From contig NZ_CP021915.1 of NCBI RefSeq assembly GCF_002814095.1, positions 209,586 to 273,585 on the forward strand: a DNA stretch of 64,000 bases, read 5' to 3'. This DNA comes from Sagittula sp. P11 (GTDB lineage Bacteria; Pseudomonadota; Alphaproteobacteria; Rhodobacterales; Rhodobacteraceae). The notes beneath the pieces are model-generated. The model had not been told where the DNA came from. It saw nothing but the letters and a program-made list of their open reading frames with translations, and ran no database searches. Positions 27,372 through 38,192 of this stretch are shown here, in pieces (within the stretch, counting starts at the first letter, position 1; the number at the start of each line of letters is the position of its first letter). Made by a program: the position numbers and the translations under genes.

Positions 27372-28520
27372 TCAGAGGCCGCGAACCGCGACTGTTTCGT
27401 TTTCCTTCAGGCGCCACCACCCGCCGGACACAACCAGTTCGTCTCCGGAGAGCCCCTCAAGCACGACGATTTCGTCGTCGTTCGGCAGCCCCAGGCGGAT
27501 CGTCTTACGGGACACCCGGCCGGTCCCCTCGTCATACAGCCAGATGGACGGCTCGCTCCGGCTCGTCGTGTCGATCGCCGAGACCGGGACGACTACCAAC
27601 CGCGATTGCGCACCCTCCGCGGCGGCGGCTACGCGCACATTCGCCGTCATTCCGGGCAGCAATCTCGGGTCGATGGCGCCCTCGATTGCAAACTCTACGT
27701 CATAGGTTTGGGCTGTGGGGTCTGCATCGGTCACGAATGTCCGCAGATACAGAGTTGCGTCATACCCCGACACGGCGGGGAAAGAGGCGGTTACCCTGAA
27801 TGCATCGGGCTGGGCCCGTGCCATCGCAGCGAGTTCCTCGGGCAGCGAAATCCGCACCCGCATTTCACTGATGTCCTGCAACCTGGCAATCGGAGCCGCA
27901 GGGGTGACGTTCGAAAACTCCTCCAGAAAGATGCGCGCGACAATGGCGTCGAAGGGCGCGGTGATCGTGGCTTGAGCCAAGCGTCGCTCCGCTTCACGCA
28001 GGGCGACTTCTGCCTGAGCAAGCTGCGCGCGGTTCGTTTCAAGTCGGGCGTCGGTCGCCACCCCTTTCTCGGTCAGACTCAACGCACGATCGTATTCGGA
28101 TTTTGCGAGGTCGAAAGAGGCCTGCGCCCGATCCACGGCCAATTCGAAATCGACTGGGTCGAGCGCGGCAATTAAATCGCCTTTCTCAACCCGAGTCCCG
28201 GCATCTACCGTGAGGTCGGAAAGCTGACCCGAAACCTGAAAGGCGATATCCACGGTCCGGGCGGGCTCCACGCGGCCTGCCAGGCTGCGCGCTCTATCGC
28301 TATCGCGAAGCTCGGCACGCGATACTTCGACCGTGACCGGCTGGGCCATATCTTGCTCGGCGCTTCCTTGCGCATCGGCACCGGAAACCTCATCCGTAGT
28401 CTGCGCGAAGACCTTGGATGCGATGTCCGGGTTGAATTGCACAAGAAGGACAATGGCGAGAAGGAGGGCGACCAATCCAGCGGCACCTCCTAGGAAGTAT
28501 CTGGTTCTATTCAAGCTCAT
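27372..28520 (-). CDS. RND efflux pump periplasmic adaptor (membrane fusion protein)
   Basis: A 382-residue adaptor. An N-terminal membrane anchor (GGAAGLVALLLAIVLLVQF) is followed by a lipoyl half-motif VEPARTVDIAFQVSGQLSDL, a helical hairpin (about residues 120-190), the second lipoyl half ATITAPFDAIVARIFLEEFS and a beta-barrel domain. It links the RND protein to an outer-membrane channel; no TolC-type gene is present here. It ends 27 bases before the pump gene, and its start overlaps the TetR gene by 14 bases, so the three form one operon. Confidence 0.93.
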   Translation of the reverse strand: MSLNRTRYFLGGAAGLVALLLAIVLLVQFNPDIASKVFAQTTDEVSGADAQGSAEQDMAQPVTVEVSRAELRDSDRARSLAGRVEPARTVDIAFQVSGQLSDLTVDAGTRVEKGDLIAALDPVDFELAVDRAQASFDLAKSEYDRALSLTEKGVATDARLETNRAQLAQAEVALREAERRLAQATITAPFDAIVARIFLEEFSNVTPAAPIARLQDISEMRVRISLPEELAAMARAQPDAFRVTASFPAVSGYDATLYLRTFVTDADPTAQTYDVEFAIEGAIDPRLLPGMTANVRVAAAAEGAQSRLVVVPVSAIDTTSRSEPSIWLYDEGTGRVSRKTIRLGLPNDDEIVVLEGLSGDELVVSGGWWRLKENETVAVRGL

Positions 28521-29058
28521 TTATCATGTCCCACAATCTGTCGATGGCGGCGTCTTGCTGATCGGCATCACCATCCGCGAGGCGAAGGAGCCTCTGGAAA
28601 CGAAGACCCTGGATCGCCAAAAAGAGAACCATCGCCGCAGTGTCGTCCTGCGCGTCCGAACGGATGCGCTCGACATCACGGGACAGCTCTCTTCTCAGCG
28701 GGTCCAGAAGATTCGGATCCGACGCCGAAACCGCGAGAATAGCCATCGAAAGGTCATCATCGGTGCTTCTGGCTTGCAGAACTGTCTCGAGATGACCGCG
28801 CAGGGTGCGGGAACTGTGCCCTTCCGGGACCGACGCCAGACGTTCGCGGTGCTCCGCGAGCATTTCGTCGAGCAGCCCGGCCAGAAGCGCTTTCTTGGTG
28901 GGGAAGTTGTACAACACCCCACCCTTGCTGAGGCCGGATTCCCGAGCGACGGCGTCGATCGTGATCTTTCCCGCGCCTTCTCGCAGCGCAATCGCCCGCG
29001 CAGCGCCGAGAATCTTTGGCGAGGCGTTCTTCGGTTGCTTTTCCACTTGTGCAGTCAC
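28507..29058 (-). CDS. TetR-family repressor of the RND operon
   Basis: A 183-residue TetR/AcrR protein. The N-terminal HTH reads ITIDAVARESGLSKGGVLYN then FPTKKALLAGLLDEMLAEH. The C-terminal ligand domain has ERIRSDAQDDTAAMVLFLAI and ends with short helices. It is the first gene of the TetR-adaptor-RND operon, with a palindromic-type site (29060-29077) directly before its start, consistent with autoregulation. A decayed paralogue lies at 49254-49671 under a nearly identical site. Confidence 0.92.
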   Translation of the reverse strand: MTAQVEKQPKNASPKILGAARAIALREGAGKITIDAVARESGLSKGGVLYNFPTKKALLAGLLDEMLAEHRERLASVPEGHSSRTLRGHLETVLQARSTDDDLSMAILAVSASDPNLLDPLRRELSRDVERIRSDAQDDTAAMVLFLAIQGLRFQRLLRLADGDADQQDAAIDRLWDMINELE

Positions 29059-29059
29059 C

Positions 29060-29077
29060 CTGTACCGTCCGGTCGGT
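29060..29077. promoter_or_regulatory. Shared TetR-type operator, RND operon
   Basis: CTGTACCGTCCGGTCGGT lies immediately upstream of the TetR start. The same site occurs with one mismatch (on the opposite strand) at 49231-49248 and in a weaker form at 29780-29797. The core ACCGTCCGGT has dyad character, as expected for a TetR dimer. Confidence 0.7.
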
Positions 29078-29125
29078 TAAGTCATTGGGCGAACTAATGC
29101 GCTGCCCCGTATTTGGCAAGCGAGC

Positions 29126-29734
29126 TCAATCTGAAAATTTGTCTCTGTGGCCGCTACCGTAAAGTCGCAGGAATGCAGCGACCGCTTCGCGCGCATGTTT
29201 CTCGCGGTGGACTGGTCGTTTCACTGCGAGAAGGCGCGGCATAAGTAGCCCCGAAACGCAAAGGTGTATGAAGTGATCGGACGCGCGCCGGGCGTCATCG
29301 ACATCGAGCGCGCCTTCGCGCGTAAGGCGCTCCAGAACCCGCCCGACGAGTTCGCGGGCCGGTTTCGGGCCTGCGCGAAAATACACCTCACCCACTTCGG
29401 GAAGCGCCTCGGAGGCGCCGATGCACGTTCGCAGGAGACGGATGTAGGTGTCGTCCAAGATGAGGTCGACCATGCGCAGGGCGAGTTCTTCCAACCGGGC
29501 GCGCGGCTCCAAAGACGCGGTCAAGGGCCGGAGGATTTCGTCCGCAAGCCGACCGCACTCGGATTCAACCACGCTCAGGAACAGTTGCTCCTTGGTCGGG
29601 TAATACGAATACATGGTTGCCTTCGACACTTTTCCCTCGGCGGCAATCGCATCGACCGTGGCTCCTTCATAACCGCATCGGAAGAAGACCTCGCGCGCAC
29701 CAACCATGACGTCGGCCAACTTTCTCTCGCGCAT
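29126..29734 (-). CDS. TetR-family regulator (AefR-like)
   Basis: A 202-residue TetR protein: HTH VDAIAAEGKVSKATMYSYYP, then TKEQLFLSVVESECGRLADE; the C-terminal domain contains DTYIRLLRTCIGASEALPEVGEVYFRAGP, a pattern of the TetR_C_AefR-like group. It is monocistronic, with no efflux gene directly downstream, since the next gene in its direction starts 68 bases away under its own site. A related operator, CTGTACCGTCTAGTGAGT, lies 46 bases before it. It may repress itself and act elsewhere. Confidence 0.9.
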   Translation of the reverse strand: MRERKLADVMVGAREVFFRCGYEGATVDAIAAEGKVSKATMYSYYPTKEQLFLSVVESECGRLADEILRPLTASLEPRARLEELALRMVDLILDDTYIRLLRTCIGASEALPEVGEVYFRAGPKPARELVGRVLERLTREGALDVDDARRASDHFIHLCVSGLLMPRLLAVKRPVHREKHAREAVAAFLRLYGSGHRDKFSD

Positions 29735-29779
29735 CTCGTTCTCTCTATCCCAGGCAGGACTAGGCGGTTACAAGCTTTA

Positions 29780-29797
29780 CTGTACCGTCTAGTGAGT
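29780..29797. promoter_or_regulatory. TetR-type operator before the AefR-like gene
   Basis: CTGTACCGTCTAGTGAGT shares the CTGTACCGTC half and the GT-GT pattern of the sites at 29060 and 49231, suggesting cross-regulation or common ancestry of the repressors. Confidence 0.55.
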
Positions 29798-29859
29798 ATA
29801 GTAGATAGAAGTTGATTTAGCAGCAAAGCGTAAAGCTGTGCGGATCTACCCCACCAAGC

Positions 29860-29877
29860 GCCGCTTGGCGGCTTTTT
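29860..29877 (+). terminator. Orphan terminator-like hairpin
   Basis: GCCGC-TTG-GCGGC followed by TTTTT forms a plus-strand terminator-shaped hairpin in the 237-bp gap between the AefR-like and HxlR genes. No plus-strand gene precedes it within the gap, so it may belong to a lost gene. The minus strand through here encodes a stop-terminated tail (RPEAHDELKTALEKAAKRR) that looks like debris. Confidence 0.4.
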
Positions 29878-29971
29878 CTAGCGCCGTTTTCAATTCGTCA
29901 TGAGCTTCGGGTCTGATTCTGCCTGAGTTGTTCTCGGGCGCGGGATTATCCCGCGAACAGGAGGGGTACCG

Positions 29972-30325
29972 TCATTCTGCCGCGCTTGCGGTCCCGACAA
30001 AGGCACCCTCGGCCTCCCAGCGGCGTGCGATCGAGCCAAGCTTGTCCAGCACGCCGCGCAGTTCCGCGCCGCGCTCAGTCAGTCCGTATGTGACAGCGGG
30101 TGGGATGGTCATGGCCTGCTCGCGCCAAACAACGCCAGCATGTTCCAGCATTCTCAGCCTCTCGGTCAGAACGCGAGTGGAAATTCCGGGCACCAAACGC
30201 TTGAGCGCGCCGAAACGCTGCGGTCCCTGCTCGGACAGAACCCAGAGTATATAGATCGTCCAAGGGCCTGTAATGACACGCAGAAGCGCCTCCATCGGGC
30301 ATAAGGGGGGCTGGACGCTCTTCAT
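29972..30325 (-). CDS. HxlR/DUF24-family redox-type regulator
   Basis: A 117-residue winged-helix protein with the DUF24 signature GPWTIYILWVLSEQGPQRFG, LKRLVPGISTRVLTERLRML and a wing YGLTERGAELRGVLD. An N-terminal Cys (MKSVQPPLCPMEALLRVI, residue 9) matches the conserved redox Cys through which YodB, CatR and QorR sense quinones and diamide. It is divergent from the DoxX-LigB-quinone reductase operon, with a perfect 17-bp inverted repeat between them. Regulation of that operon by quinone stress is inferred. Confidence 0.92.
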   Translation of the reverse strand: MKSVQPPLCPMEALLRVITGPWTIYILWVLSEQGPQRFGALKRLVPGISTRVLTERLRMLEHAGVVWREQAMTIPPAVTYGLTERGAELRGVLDKLGSIARRWEAEGAFVGTASAAE

Positions 30326-30346
30326 CGTGGATTATCCTCGCGGTTA

Positions 30347-30363
30347 AAGTAATCTAGTTACTT
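30347..30363. promoter_or_regulatory. HxlR operator candidate
   Basis: AAGTAATCTAGTTACTT has perfect 6-base arms (AAGTAA/TTACTT) around TCTAG. It lies 22 bases before the HxlR start and about 96 bases before the DoxX start, in the shared divergent promoter region. Confidence 0.7.
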
Positions 30364-30458
30364 TTAAGTGCCTACTTTCACGAACAATGCAAGACACCTA
30401 AAGGTACTTAGAGCGGAAACTGCGGCTGAACAAGCCCTTGCAAACAGGGAGTGCGGTG

Positions 30459-30866
30459 ATGAGTGACAACGTGGCAAAGTATGTCTACTGGATCGCGACC
30501 GGCCTTGTGGCGCTGGTCTATCTGGGTGCGGCGACTTTCTACATCTCATCCCACGATATGGTCGCGGGCATGTATCGCGAGGTGTTGGGCTATCCCACAT
30601 ACATCATCTGGCCGCTCGCGATTTTGAAGATTGTCGGCGCGGTGGTGATTCTCTGGCGCCCTTCGGCGATGCTGGCGGACTGGGCTTACGCGGCGATGTT
30701 CTGGCATCTGGTGTTGGCGTTCGGGGCGCATGTCGGCGCGGGCGATCCAGGCTGGCCACCGGCTCTTGCGACCTGGGTGCTCCTGATCGCCTCGTGGATG
30801 ACAGCCAATCGCGTGCGTGCGGTAAAGTCGGCATATGCGCCGACGTTTCCGACAGAGACGAATTAA
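30459..30866 (+). CDS. DoxX-like membrane protein
   Basis: A 135-residue protein with four membrane segments: YVYWIATGLVALVYLGAATF, YIIWPLAILKIVGAVVIL, WAYAAMFWHLVLAFGAHVGA and ALATWVLLIASWMTA. The pattern, with the conserved LAILKIVGAVVILWRPS loop, fits the DoxX-like family. The ATG at 30459 is preferred to one at 30438 because GGGAG lies just upstream of it. In Bacillus, CatD (DoxX type) sits with the CatE ring-cleavage dioxygenase under an HxlR-type repressor, the same order as here. Biochemical role is unknown, possibly quinone or thiol redox at the membrane. Confidence 0.85.
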   Translation: MSDNVAKYVYWIATGLVALVYLGAATFYISSHDMVAGMYREVLGYPTYIIWPLAILKIVGAVVILWRPSAMLADWAYAAMFWHLVLAFGAHVGAGDPGWPPALATWVLLIASWMTANRVRAVKSAYAPTFPTETN

Positions 30867-30932
30867 TCCGATGCGGAGTTGCCACGGCGCTGGCCATCCA
30901 CCCTCGGGCTTGGGGTTCAAAAGGACGACAGA

Positions 30933-31751
30933 ATGACCGAAAGGCAGCCGACAGTGTTTGTTCCCCATGGAGGCGGCCCTTGCTTCTTCATGGACTGGAA
31001 CCCGCCTGACACCTGGGACAGGCACCGCAGATTCCTTGAGGCTTTGCCTGCGAGCCTGCCGGCAAAGCCCAAGGCGCTTCTCGTGATCTCAGGCCATTGG
31101 GAGGAACGGGTGTTTACCGTGCAGACCAACTCCGCGCCGCCGCTGCTGTTCGACTATCAGGGGTTTCCCCCCCATACTTATCAGCTGACCTGGCCCGCGC
31201 CAGGCGATCCTACGCTGGCGGCCCGTGCAAGCGAGCTATTGAAGAACGGCGCGGGTTTTGAAACCCGGGCCGACGCTACGCGTGGCTTCGATCATGGGGT
31301 GTTTGTTCCGCTAAAGGTGGCTTTGCCTGAGGCCGACATACCTACCGTCCAACTGAGCCTGCGCGACGATCTCGACGCTGAGGCGCATCTTGCTGCTGGT
31401 CGCGCGTTGGCGCCCTTGCGAGACGAAGGTGTTCTGATCATCGGGTCCGGCAACACCTATCACAACATGGGCAAGATGATGCGGGCGATGAGGGGCGGAC
31501 CCGATGGCCCGGTGAACGGCGGCGACTTTGACCGATGGCTCACGGGTGCGGTGACCCATGAAGACCCCGGGGCGCGCCGCGCCATGCTGGCTGCTTGGGA
31601 TCGGGCACCCGGCGCACGCGACGCCAATCCGCGCGAGGAACATCTAATTCCATTGCACGTCGTGGCCGGCGCCGCGCTTGCGGATCGGGGGGAAAAGACC
31701 CTCGAGGATCACGTATTGGGCGCGGTCGAAAGCGCGTTCAGATTTGGATAG
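30933..31751 (+). CDS. LigB-family extradiol ring-cleavage dioxygenase (DODA type)
   Basis: A 272-residue class III extradiol dioxygenase. It starts MTERQPTVFVPHGGGPCFF; His in PHGGGP, His in VISGHWE, His in FDHGVFVP and His in EEHLIPLHV are the expected metal and acid-base residues of the 4,5-DOPA dioxygenase subgroup. GSGNTYHNM is also typical. It would open catechol rings with O2 and Fe(II). The chosen ATG follows AGGACGACAG and is where the family N-terminus begins. With DoxX, a quinone reductase-like protein and a GST it suggests removal of catechols and quinones. Confidence 0.92.
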   Translation: MTERQPTVFVPHGGGPCFFMDWNPPDTWDRHRRFLEALPASLPAKPKALLVISGHWEERVFTVQTNSAPPLLFDYQGFPPHTYQLTWPAPGDPTLAARASELLKNGAGFETRADATRGFDHGVFVPLKVALPEADIPTVQLSLRDDLDAEAHLAAGRALAPLRDEGVLIIGSGNTYHNMGKMMRAMRGGPDGPVNGGDFDRWLTGAVTHEDPGARRAMLAAWDRAPGARDANPREEHLIPLHVVAGAALADRGEKTLEDHVLGAVESAFRFG

Positions 31752-31759
31752 GACCAGAT

Positions 31760-32257
31760 ATGTGCTTCGAACTTCCCTTGCGGCAGGGTCCGCGCCCCGA
31801 AACCACCGAGTGCGCCCCGCATGAGCAAGTGTCGCAGAACTCCTCGGCCGAGATTCACGCATTGTTCAAGCAGAAGGCCTTCGCCCTGCCCTTCGTCGAG
31901 CGTTGCCGATCGGGTATTTCGGTCCCCGGCGCCGAAGCATTAGTCCTGCCGCGGCCGCATGCCTGCGGCCCGCGCGAAGCCTTCATGATCGGACGCGAAT
32001 TTGCGCATGTGCATCCCGCCTATGACGGGTCGTCGCACATGATGCTGCCGCTGGCGGCGGTTGAGGAACTCATCGCGAAGGGATGGGGCGAACAGCACCC
32101 GATGGCCTCGGCCGGATACATCCCGGCCAATGCGATCATGGCCTTTGCTCCACGCGATGAGGCAGAGGTCGATGTGATGATCAAAATCCTGACCACAAGC
32201 TGGGGTTTCGCGCGCGGCAAGCTGGCGAATCCCGCCCCCACCCAAATCCACGATTGA
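31760..32257 (+). CDS. DUF5519 (luciferase-domain) family protein
   Basis: A 165-residue protein starting MCFELPLRQGPRPET. The recognisable block is VLPRPHACGPREAFMIGREF, HVHPAYDGSSHMMLPLAAVE, then EELIAKGWGEQHPMA and EVDVMIKILTTSWGFARGK. This matches the small DUF5519 family often annotated as luciferase-domain proteins; no luciferase activity is implied. The His-rich centre could bind metal. The ATG lies nine bases after the LigB stop, so the gene belongs to the detoxification operon. Function unknown. Confidence 0.75.
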   Translation: MCFELPLRQGPRPETTECAPHEQVSQNSSAEIHALFKQKAFALPFVERCRSGISVPGAEALVLPRPHACGPREAFMIGREFAHVHPAYDGSSHMMLPLAAVEELIAKGWGEQHPMASAGYIPANAIMAFAPRDEAEVDVMIKILTTSWGFARGKLANPAPTQIHD

Positions 32258-32299
32258 TCGCAAGCGCGCTTGCAGAAACATCAAGATAAGAGAGATACC

Positions 32300-33202
32300 A
32301 TGTCCAACATCCAGAACGGCCCCTTCATCGTGACCGGCGCGTCCGGACAACTTGGCCGGCAGGTGGTCGACCTGCTGGTTCAGGCAGGTGCCGGGCCGGT
32401 CATCGCGATCTCGCGCACTCCCGACAAGCTTGCCGATCTGGCGGGAAAAAGAGTCGAGGCGCGCGAGGGCGATTTCAACGACCCGGCTTCTCTTGAAGCA
32501 GCCTTCGCGGGCGGCAAGCGTCTCCTCATCATCTCCACCGACGATCTGGAGCCGGGCAAGCGGCTCGCAGCTCATTCCAATGCGATTGCTGCGGCCAAGA
32601 TGGTAGGTATCGACCACATCGTCTATACCTCCTTCGCAGGCCCGGTCGCGGAAAGTCCGATCGGATTCGCTCAAGACCACGAAGGGACCGAGAAGCTGAT
32701 CACGGAAAGTGGGGCGGATCATACGATCCTACGCAACAATATGTACACCGACTTTCTGTTGATGGGCGGCCAGCAGAGCGTCGCCATGGGCACGCATTTC
32801 TCTGCCGCAGCAGATGGCAAGACCGGATATGTGACACGCGCGGATTGCGCCCGTGCCGCAGCCGCGGCGCTAATGAAAGCTACGGGAAGGGAGACCCTCG
32901 ATATCACCGGGCCGGAGACGGTCAGCCAGGCCGAGGTCGCGGCGATCTTGTCCGAAATTGCGGGTAAGGAAATCCCCTATGTCGCCCTGCCCGCCGAGGA
33001 TCTGGTGCAGGCGATGATCGCAAATGGACTGCCGGAGTTCATGGCGAGGGTCTTTGCCTCCTTCGACGAAGCAATCGCGCAGGGCTATCTCGATGTGGCC
33101 AGCGGCGATCTCGAATCGCTCACCGGCAAGCCCGGACAGTCGGTGGCCGATTTCCTGGCCGCTAACCGCGCGGCGCTTCTTCAGGCGCCGCAGGAACAAT
33201 AA
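32300..33202 (+). CDS. NmrA/QOR2-type NAD(P)H:quinone oxidoreductase-like protein
   Basis: A 300-residue atypical SDR starting MSNIQNGPFIVTGASGQLGR. TGASGQLGRQVVDLL binds NAD(P)H; DHIVYTSFAGPVAESPIGFA and LRNNMYTDFL match the YtfG/QOR2 group, which reduces quinones and similar acceptors, although NmrA relatives can be sensors. An earlier in-frame start at 32270 is less likely, as the conserved part begins at MSNIQ. The stop overlaps the GST start as TAATG. Confidence 0.88.
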   Translation: MSNIQNGPFIVTGASGQLGRQVVDLLVQAGAGPVIAISRTPDKLADLAGKRVEAREGDFNDPASLEAAFAGGKRLLIISTDDLEPGKRLAAHSNAIAAAKMVGIDHIVYTSFAGPVAESPIGFAQDHEGTEKLITESGADHTILRNNMYTDFLLMGGQQSVAMGTHFSAAADGKTGYVTRADCARAAAAALMKATGRETLDITGPETVSQAEVAAILSEIAGKEIPYVALPAEDLVQAMIANGLPEFMARVFASFDEAIAQGYLDVASGDLESLTGKPGQSVADFLAANRAALLQAPQEQ

Positions 33203-33849
33203 TGCTGGAAAATGTCATGAGGCTTTACAACGCGAACTTCTCACCGAATGCGCTGCGTGTACGGGCGGTGGCGCACGAACTGGGCGTGGAACTCGAAATC
33301 GTCGAGGTCGACATCCGTGCCGGGGACAACCGCGCGGCGGAATTTCTTGCCCGCAATTCAAATGCAAAGGTGCCTGTTTTGGAGGACGGGAATTTCGTGC
33401 TCTGGGAGTCCCGGGCGATCTGTGCCTATCTGGCCGGGATCCGGCCCGAGGCAGGGCTCTATCCTGATGGCCTCAAGACGCGGGCCCTCGTCGATCAGTG
33501 GGCCTGGTGGCAAGCCATCCACCTTGGCCCGGCGATGCAGAAGTTGTCCTTTGAGCTGTTCCTCAAAGAGAAATTCGGCATGGGCGATCCTGATCCTACT
33601 GTGGTCGAAGCGGAACGGAAAGCCACCGATCAGTTCCTTGCCGTTCTGGAAACCGGACTCGACGATAAGGATTGGATTGCAGGCGCACTCAGCCTTGCCG
33701 ACTTCTATCTGGCGACGACATTCATGTATCGCGACCAAGCGGGGATTTCGCTGGACGAATTCCCCAGAATCGCGGGCTGGATCGGCCGGCTTGAAGCGCG
33801 TGACAGCTGGCAGAAGGCCGTAGCACCGCTTCTTGCGCTCTTCGCCTGA
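33202..33849 (+). CDS. Glutathione S-transferase
   Basis: A 215-residue two-domain GST. The thioredoxin-fold part is MRLYNANFSPNALRVRAVAHELGVE; the cis-Pro and gamma-Glu site is NSNAKVPVLEDGNFVLWESR. Ser in NANFSPNA is the probable catalytic residue. The C-terminal helical domain includes WIAGALSLADFYLATTFMY. The ATG at 33202 overlaps the preceding stop and has AGGAA upstream; an alternative ATG is at 33217. It closes the HxlR-linked operon and probably conjugates quinones or other electrophiles. Confidence 0.92.
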   Translation: MLENVMRLYNANFSPNALRVRAVAHELGVELEIVEVDIRAGDNRAAEFLARNSNAKVPVLEDGNFVLWESRAICAYLAGIRPEAGLYPDGLKTRALVDQWAWWQAIHLGPAMQKLSFELFLKEKFGMGDPDPTVVEAERKATDQFLAVLETGLDDKDWIAGALSLADFYLATTFMYRDQAGISLDEFPRIAGWIGRLEARDSWQKAVAPLLALFA

Positions 33850-34140
33850 CATCGCGCTCGCCGCGATGATTGAACGATCATCCCGATTTCGGACCAACCC
33901 TCTTCGGCATCCCAATAGTTTGCGATTTTTTACATCGCGTCCAACACCGACCCTCTGCCAGCTTTGGCCAGAGCGATCCGGCGGTCGTCGAAACTCCTTT
34001 GCGGTCAATGATGGCAGAACAGCATGTCCGGCAAAGCGAGGACTAACACCGGCTGACACGGGAAAAACGAGACTATTGAAGCGACCCGCCCCGCCCCAGC
34101 AACCGTTACCGAATGGCCGAGATGCAGCGTTGCCACGACC
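33850..34140. other. Gene-poor spacer after the detoxification operon
   Basis: No gene, RNA or clear terminator is recognised here. Long open frames cross it on both strands but have no family features and look like GC-driven shadows. It may hold debris from the event that removed the 5' end of the next GST gene. Confidence 0.4.
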
Positions 34141-34800
34141 ATGCGACGGCTGGTCGGGCTGGCTCCGGAGGAGACGGCACGGCCAGCGGTACGTCGCAGG
34201 GAGAGGCAGCGTTTCAGCTCGGGGAGGGCGGCTGCATGCAAGGGCATCGCATACGACCAGGTTCCGGTGAACGTGCTGGCCGGCGAGACGCGCCAGCCCG
34301 AGCACCTCGCCCGCCATCCCTTCGGCAAGGTGCCGGTGCTCGACATCGACGGGATGCGCCTGCGCGAGACCGAGGCGATCGCCCGTTATCTCGAGGCGCG
34401 CAACCCCGATCAGGCGATGTGGCCGGCCGATCCCAAGCGCCGCGCCAAGGCCGACGAGACGGCCGCGCTGATCGGCAACTACGGCTATGGCGCGATCATT
34501 GGCTTTGTCGCCTACCACCTGTTCCCTGATCTGGTCGGCGGCAAGAACGAAGATGCGCGGCGGCAGAACCTTGACGCCGCGGTGCGCCTTGCCGGGCTTG
34601 TGATCGAGAACCGGGGCGGTTCGCTCTGGCTCGCGGGGGATGCTCCGGGCTATGCTGATTATCTGCTTGGCCCGCTGGTCGCCTATGCCACGATGACAGA
34701 GGATGGCGGCGCGCTGATGGCGGTGCCGGGCATGTCCGACTGGTGGACGCAGCTGGCCGCCGATGCGGCCTTCACGGCCACCGCCCCGAACCTGGGCTGA
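34141..34800 (+). pseudogene. Glutathione S-transferase with damaged N-terminus
   Basis: From about residue 35 onward this is a clear GST: GIAYDQVPVNVLAGETRQPE, HPFGKVPVLDIDGMRLRETE, AIARYLEARNPDQ, and a C-terminal domain with LWLAGDAPGYADYLLGPLVA. The first 34 residues (MRRLVGLAPEETARPAVRRR...) do not fold as the beta1-alpha1 unit and lack the catalytic Ser, Cys or Tyr. No better N-terminus is found in the other frames. A 5' truncation or rearrangement is the simplest reading. It ends 19 bases before the molybdenum hydroxylase genes. Confidence 0.65.
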
Positions 34801-34819
34801 ACCGACCAAGGAGGTTATG

Positions 34820-35278
34820 ATGATCACGCTGACGATCAACGGCGCGCGGCGCGAGGTATCTGCCGCGCCGGACACGCCGCTTCTGTGGGTGCTGCGCGAC
34901 GAACTGGGCCTGACTGGCACCAAGTTCGGCTGCGGCGTGGCGTCCTGCGGCGCCTGCACGGTGCATCTGGACGGGGTGCCGGCGCGGTCCTGCCAGAGCG
35001 CGGTGGGCGATCTGGAGGGGGTGGAGATCACCACCATCGAGGGCGCGTCCGATGCCGCCGCAAAGGCGGTCCGCGCCGCCTGGGTCGAGATCGAGGTGCC
35101 GCAATGCGGCTATTGCCAGTCCGGGCAGATCCTGTCGGCCGCGGCGCTTCTGGCCGGGACGCCGAAGCCGACCGACGCCGACATCGACGCGGCGATGGAG
35201 GGCAACCTCTGCCGCTGCGCCACCTATGCGCGGATCCGCAAGGCGGTCCACCGCGCCGCTGAGATCATGGAGGGCTGA
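34820..35278 (+). CDS. Molybdenum hydroxylase small subunit, 2x[2Fe-2S] (IorA-like)
   Basis: A 152-residue xanthine-oxidase-family iron-sulfur subunit. The plant-type cluster motif is [20 protein letters not shown], with its fourth Cys in ARSCQS. The second cluster is in a helical domain with [17 protein letters not shown] and [15 protein letters not shown]. It passes electrons out of the molybdenum site. ATG 34820 is favoured over 34817 by spacing to AAGGAGG. The next gene starts two bases after its stop. No FAD subunit is present, typical of two-subunit isoquinoline 1-oxidoreductase-like enzymes that use cytochrome c or a quinone. Confidence 0.94.
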   Translation: MITLTINGARREVSAAPDTPLLWVLRDELGLTGTKFGCGVASCGACTVHLDGVPARSCQSAVGDLEGVEITTIEGASDAAAKAVRAAWVEIEVPQCGYCQSGQILSAAALLAGTPKPTDADIDAAMEGNLCRCATYARIRKAVHRAAEIMEG

Positions 35279-35280
35279 CC

Positions 35281-37464
<2,184 letters not shown>

Positions 37465-37490
37465 CCCCGGTCGTAGGGCCGCAACGCCAC

Positions 37491-37515
37491 GGGCGCACCC
37501 GGACCGGGTGCGCCC
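37491..37515 (+). terminator. Hairpin after the molybdenum hydroxylase genes
   Basis: GGGCGCACCC (37491-37500) pairs with GGGTGCGCCC (37506-37515) around five bases and is followed by TTCCTTCTC. The tail is only moderately T-rich, so it may be a weak terminator or an intercistronic hairpin before the cupin gene. Confidence 0.65.
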
Positions 37516-37538
37516 TTCCTTCTCATGCCAAAACACGG

Positions 37539-38192
37539 ATGCAGATCATGCAGCTCAACACCAATTTCACGCGCCCGACGGTTGTCCACGGCAGCCGGCT
37601 CGATTGGGTGCCTAGCCCGGCCGCGGGGGTCGAGCGCAAGATGCTTTATCGCGACGGTGCCGAGGTCGCCCGCGCCACCTCGATCGTACGCTATGCCCCC
37701 GGCAGCGCCTTTCCCGAACATGTCCATACCGGCGGCGAGGAAATCCTGGTGCTGGTCGGCACCTTCCAGGACGAGCACGGCGACTATCCCGCCGGGAGCT
37801 ATTTCCGCAACCCACCGGGCACTCGCCACAGCCCCGCCGCTGCCGAAGGCTGCGAGATCTTCGTGCGGCTCTGGCAGTTCCGCGCTGGCGATACTGCGCA
37901 GATCGCGTTGCCGCCCGGACAGGCTGAGGGTGTCCTCTTCGACGACGGGTTCGAACGGGTCGGCATCGAGACCTGGGACGGCACGATCCGGCGCGACAAC
38001 CCGCGCGGGCTGGAAATGATGGTGCTGTCGGGCAGCCTGCGCGTCGGGGGCGAGGAACTGACCGCACAGAGCTGGCTGCGCCTGCCTGCCGGGCTTGCCC
38101 TGGTGGCCGAGGCCGAGGGCGCGGGGGTCTGGCTCAAGGATGCGCCGCTACAACACGCCGATGTGCTGCCCCTGCCGGGTGCGGCGGCATGA
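37539..38192 (+). CDS. ChrR-like cupin protein
   Basis: A 217-residue double-cupin protein. [35 protein letters not shown] and the second half ([20 protein letters not shown]) match ChrR-like cupins, the fold of the zinc-binding anti-sigma C-terminal domain; there is no anti-sigma N-terminal domain here. The HVH..E set could bind a metal. An alternative ATG is at 37548; neither has a strong ribosome site. It is coupled by a four-base ATGA overlap to the flavoprotein gene. It may be a small-molecule sensor or oxygenase. Confidence 0.82.
   Translation: MQIMQLNTNFTRPTVVHGSRLDWVPSPAAGVERKMLYRDGAEVARATSIVRYAPGSAFPEHVHTGGEEILVLVGTFQDEHGDYPAGSYFRNPPGTRHSPAAAEGCEIFVRLWQFRAGDTAQIALPPGQAEGVLFDDGFERVGIETWDGTIRRDNPRGLEMMVLSGSLRVGGEELTAQSWLRLPAGLALVAEAEGAGVWLKDAPLQHADVLPLPGAAA

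Noticed and set aside
29860..29877. A small RNA gene before the orphan terminator-like hairpin
   Set aside because: No promoter or conserved structure was seen upstream; only the hairpin is supported.
30933..31751. Specific 4,5-DOPA dioxygenase function
   Set aside because: The family name reflects plant homologues; the bacterial context points to catechol/quinone detoxification and no DOPA pathway is present.
33358..35037. 559-codon minus-strand frame across the GST genes
   Set aside because: Composition and lack of motifs mark it as a shadow of plus-strand GST and IorA genes.
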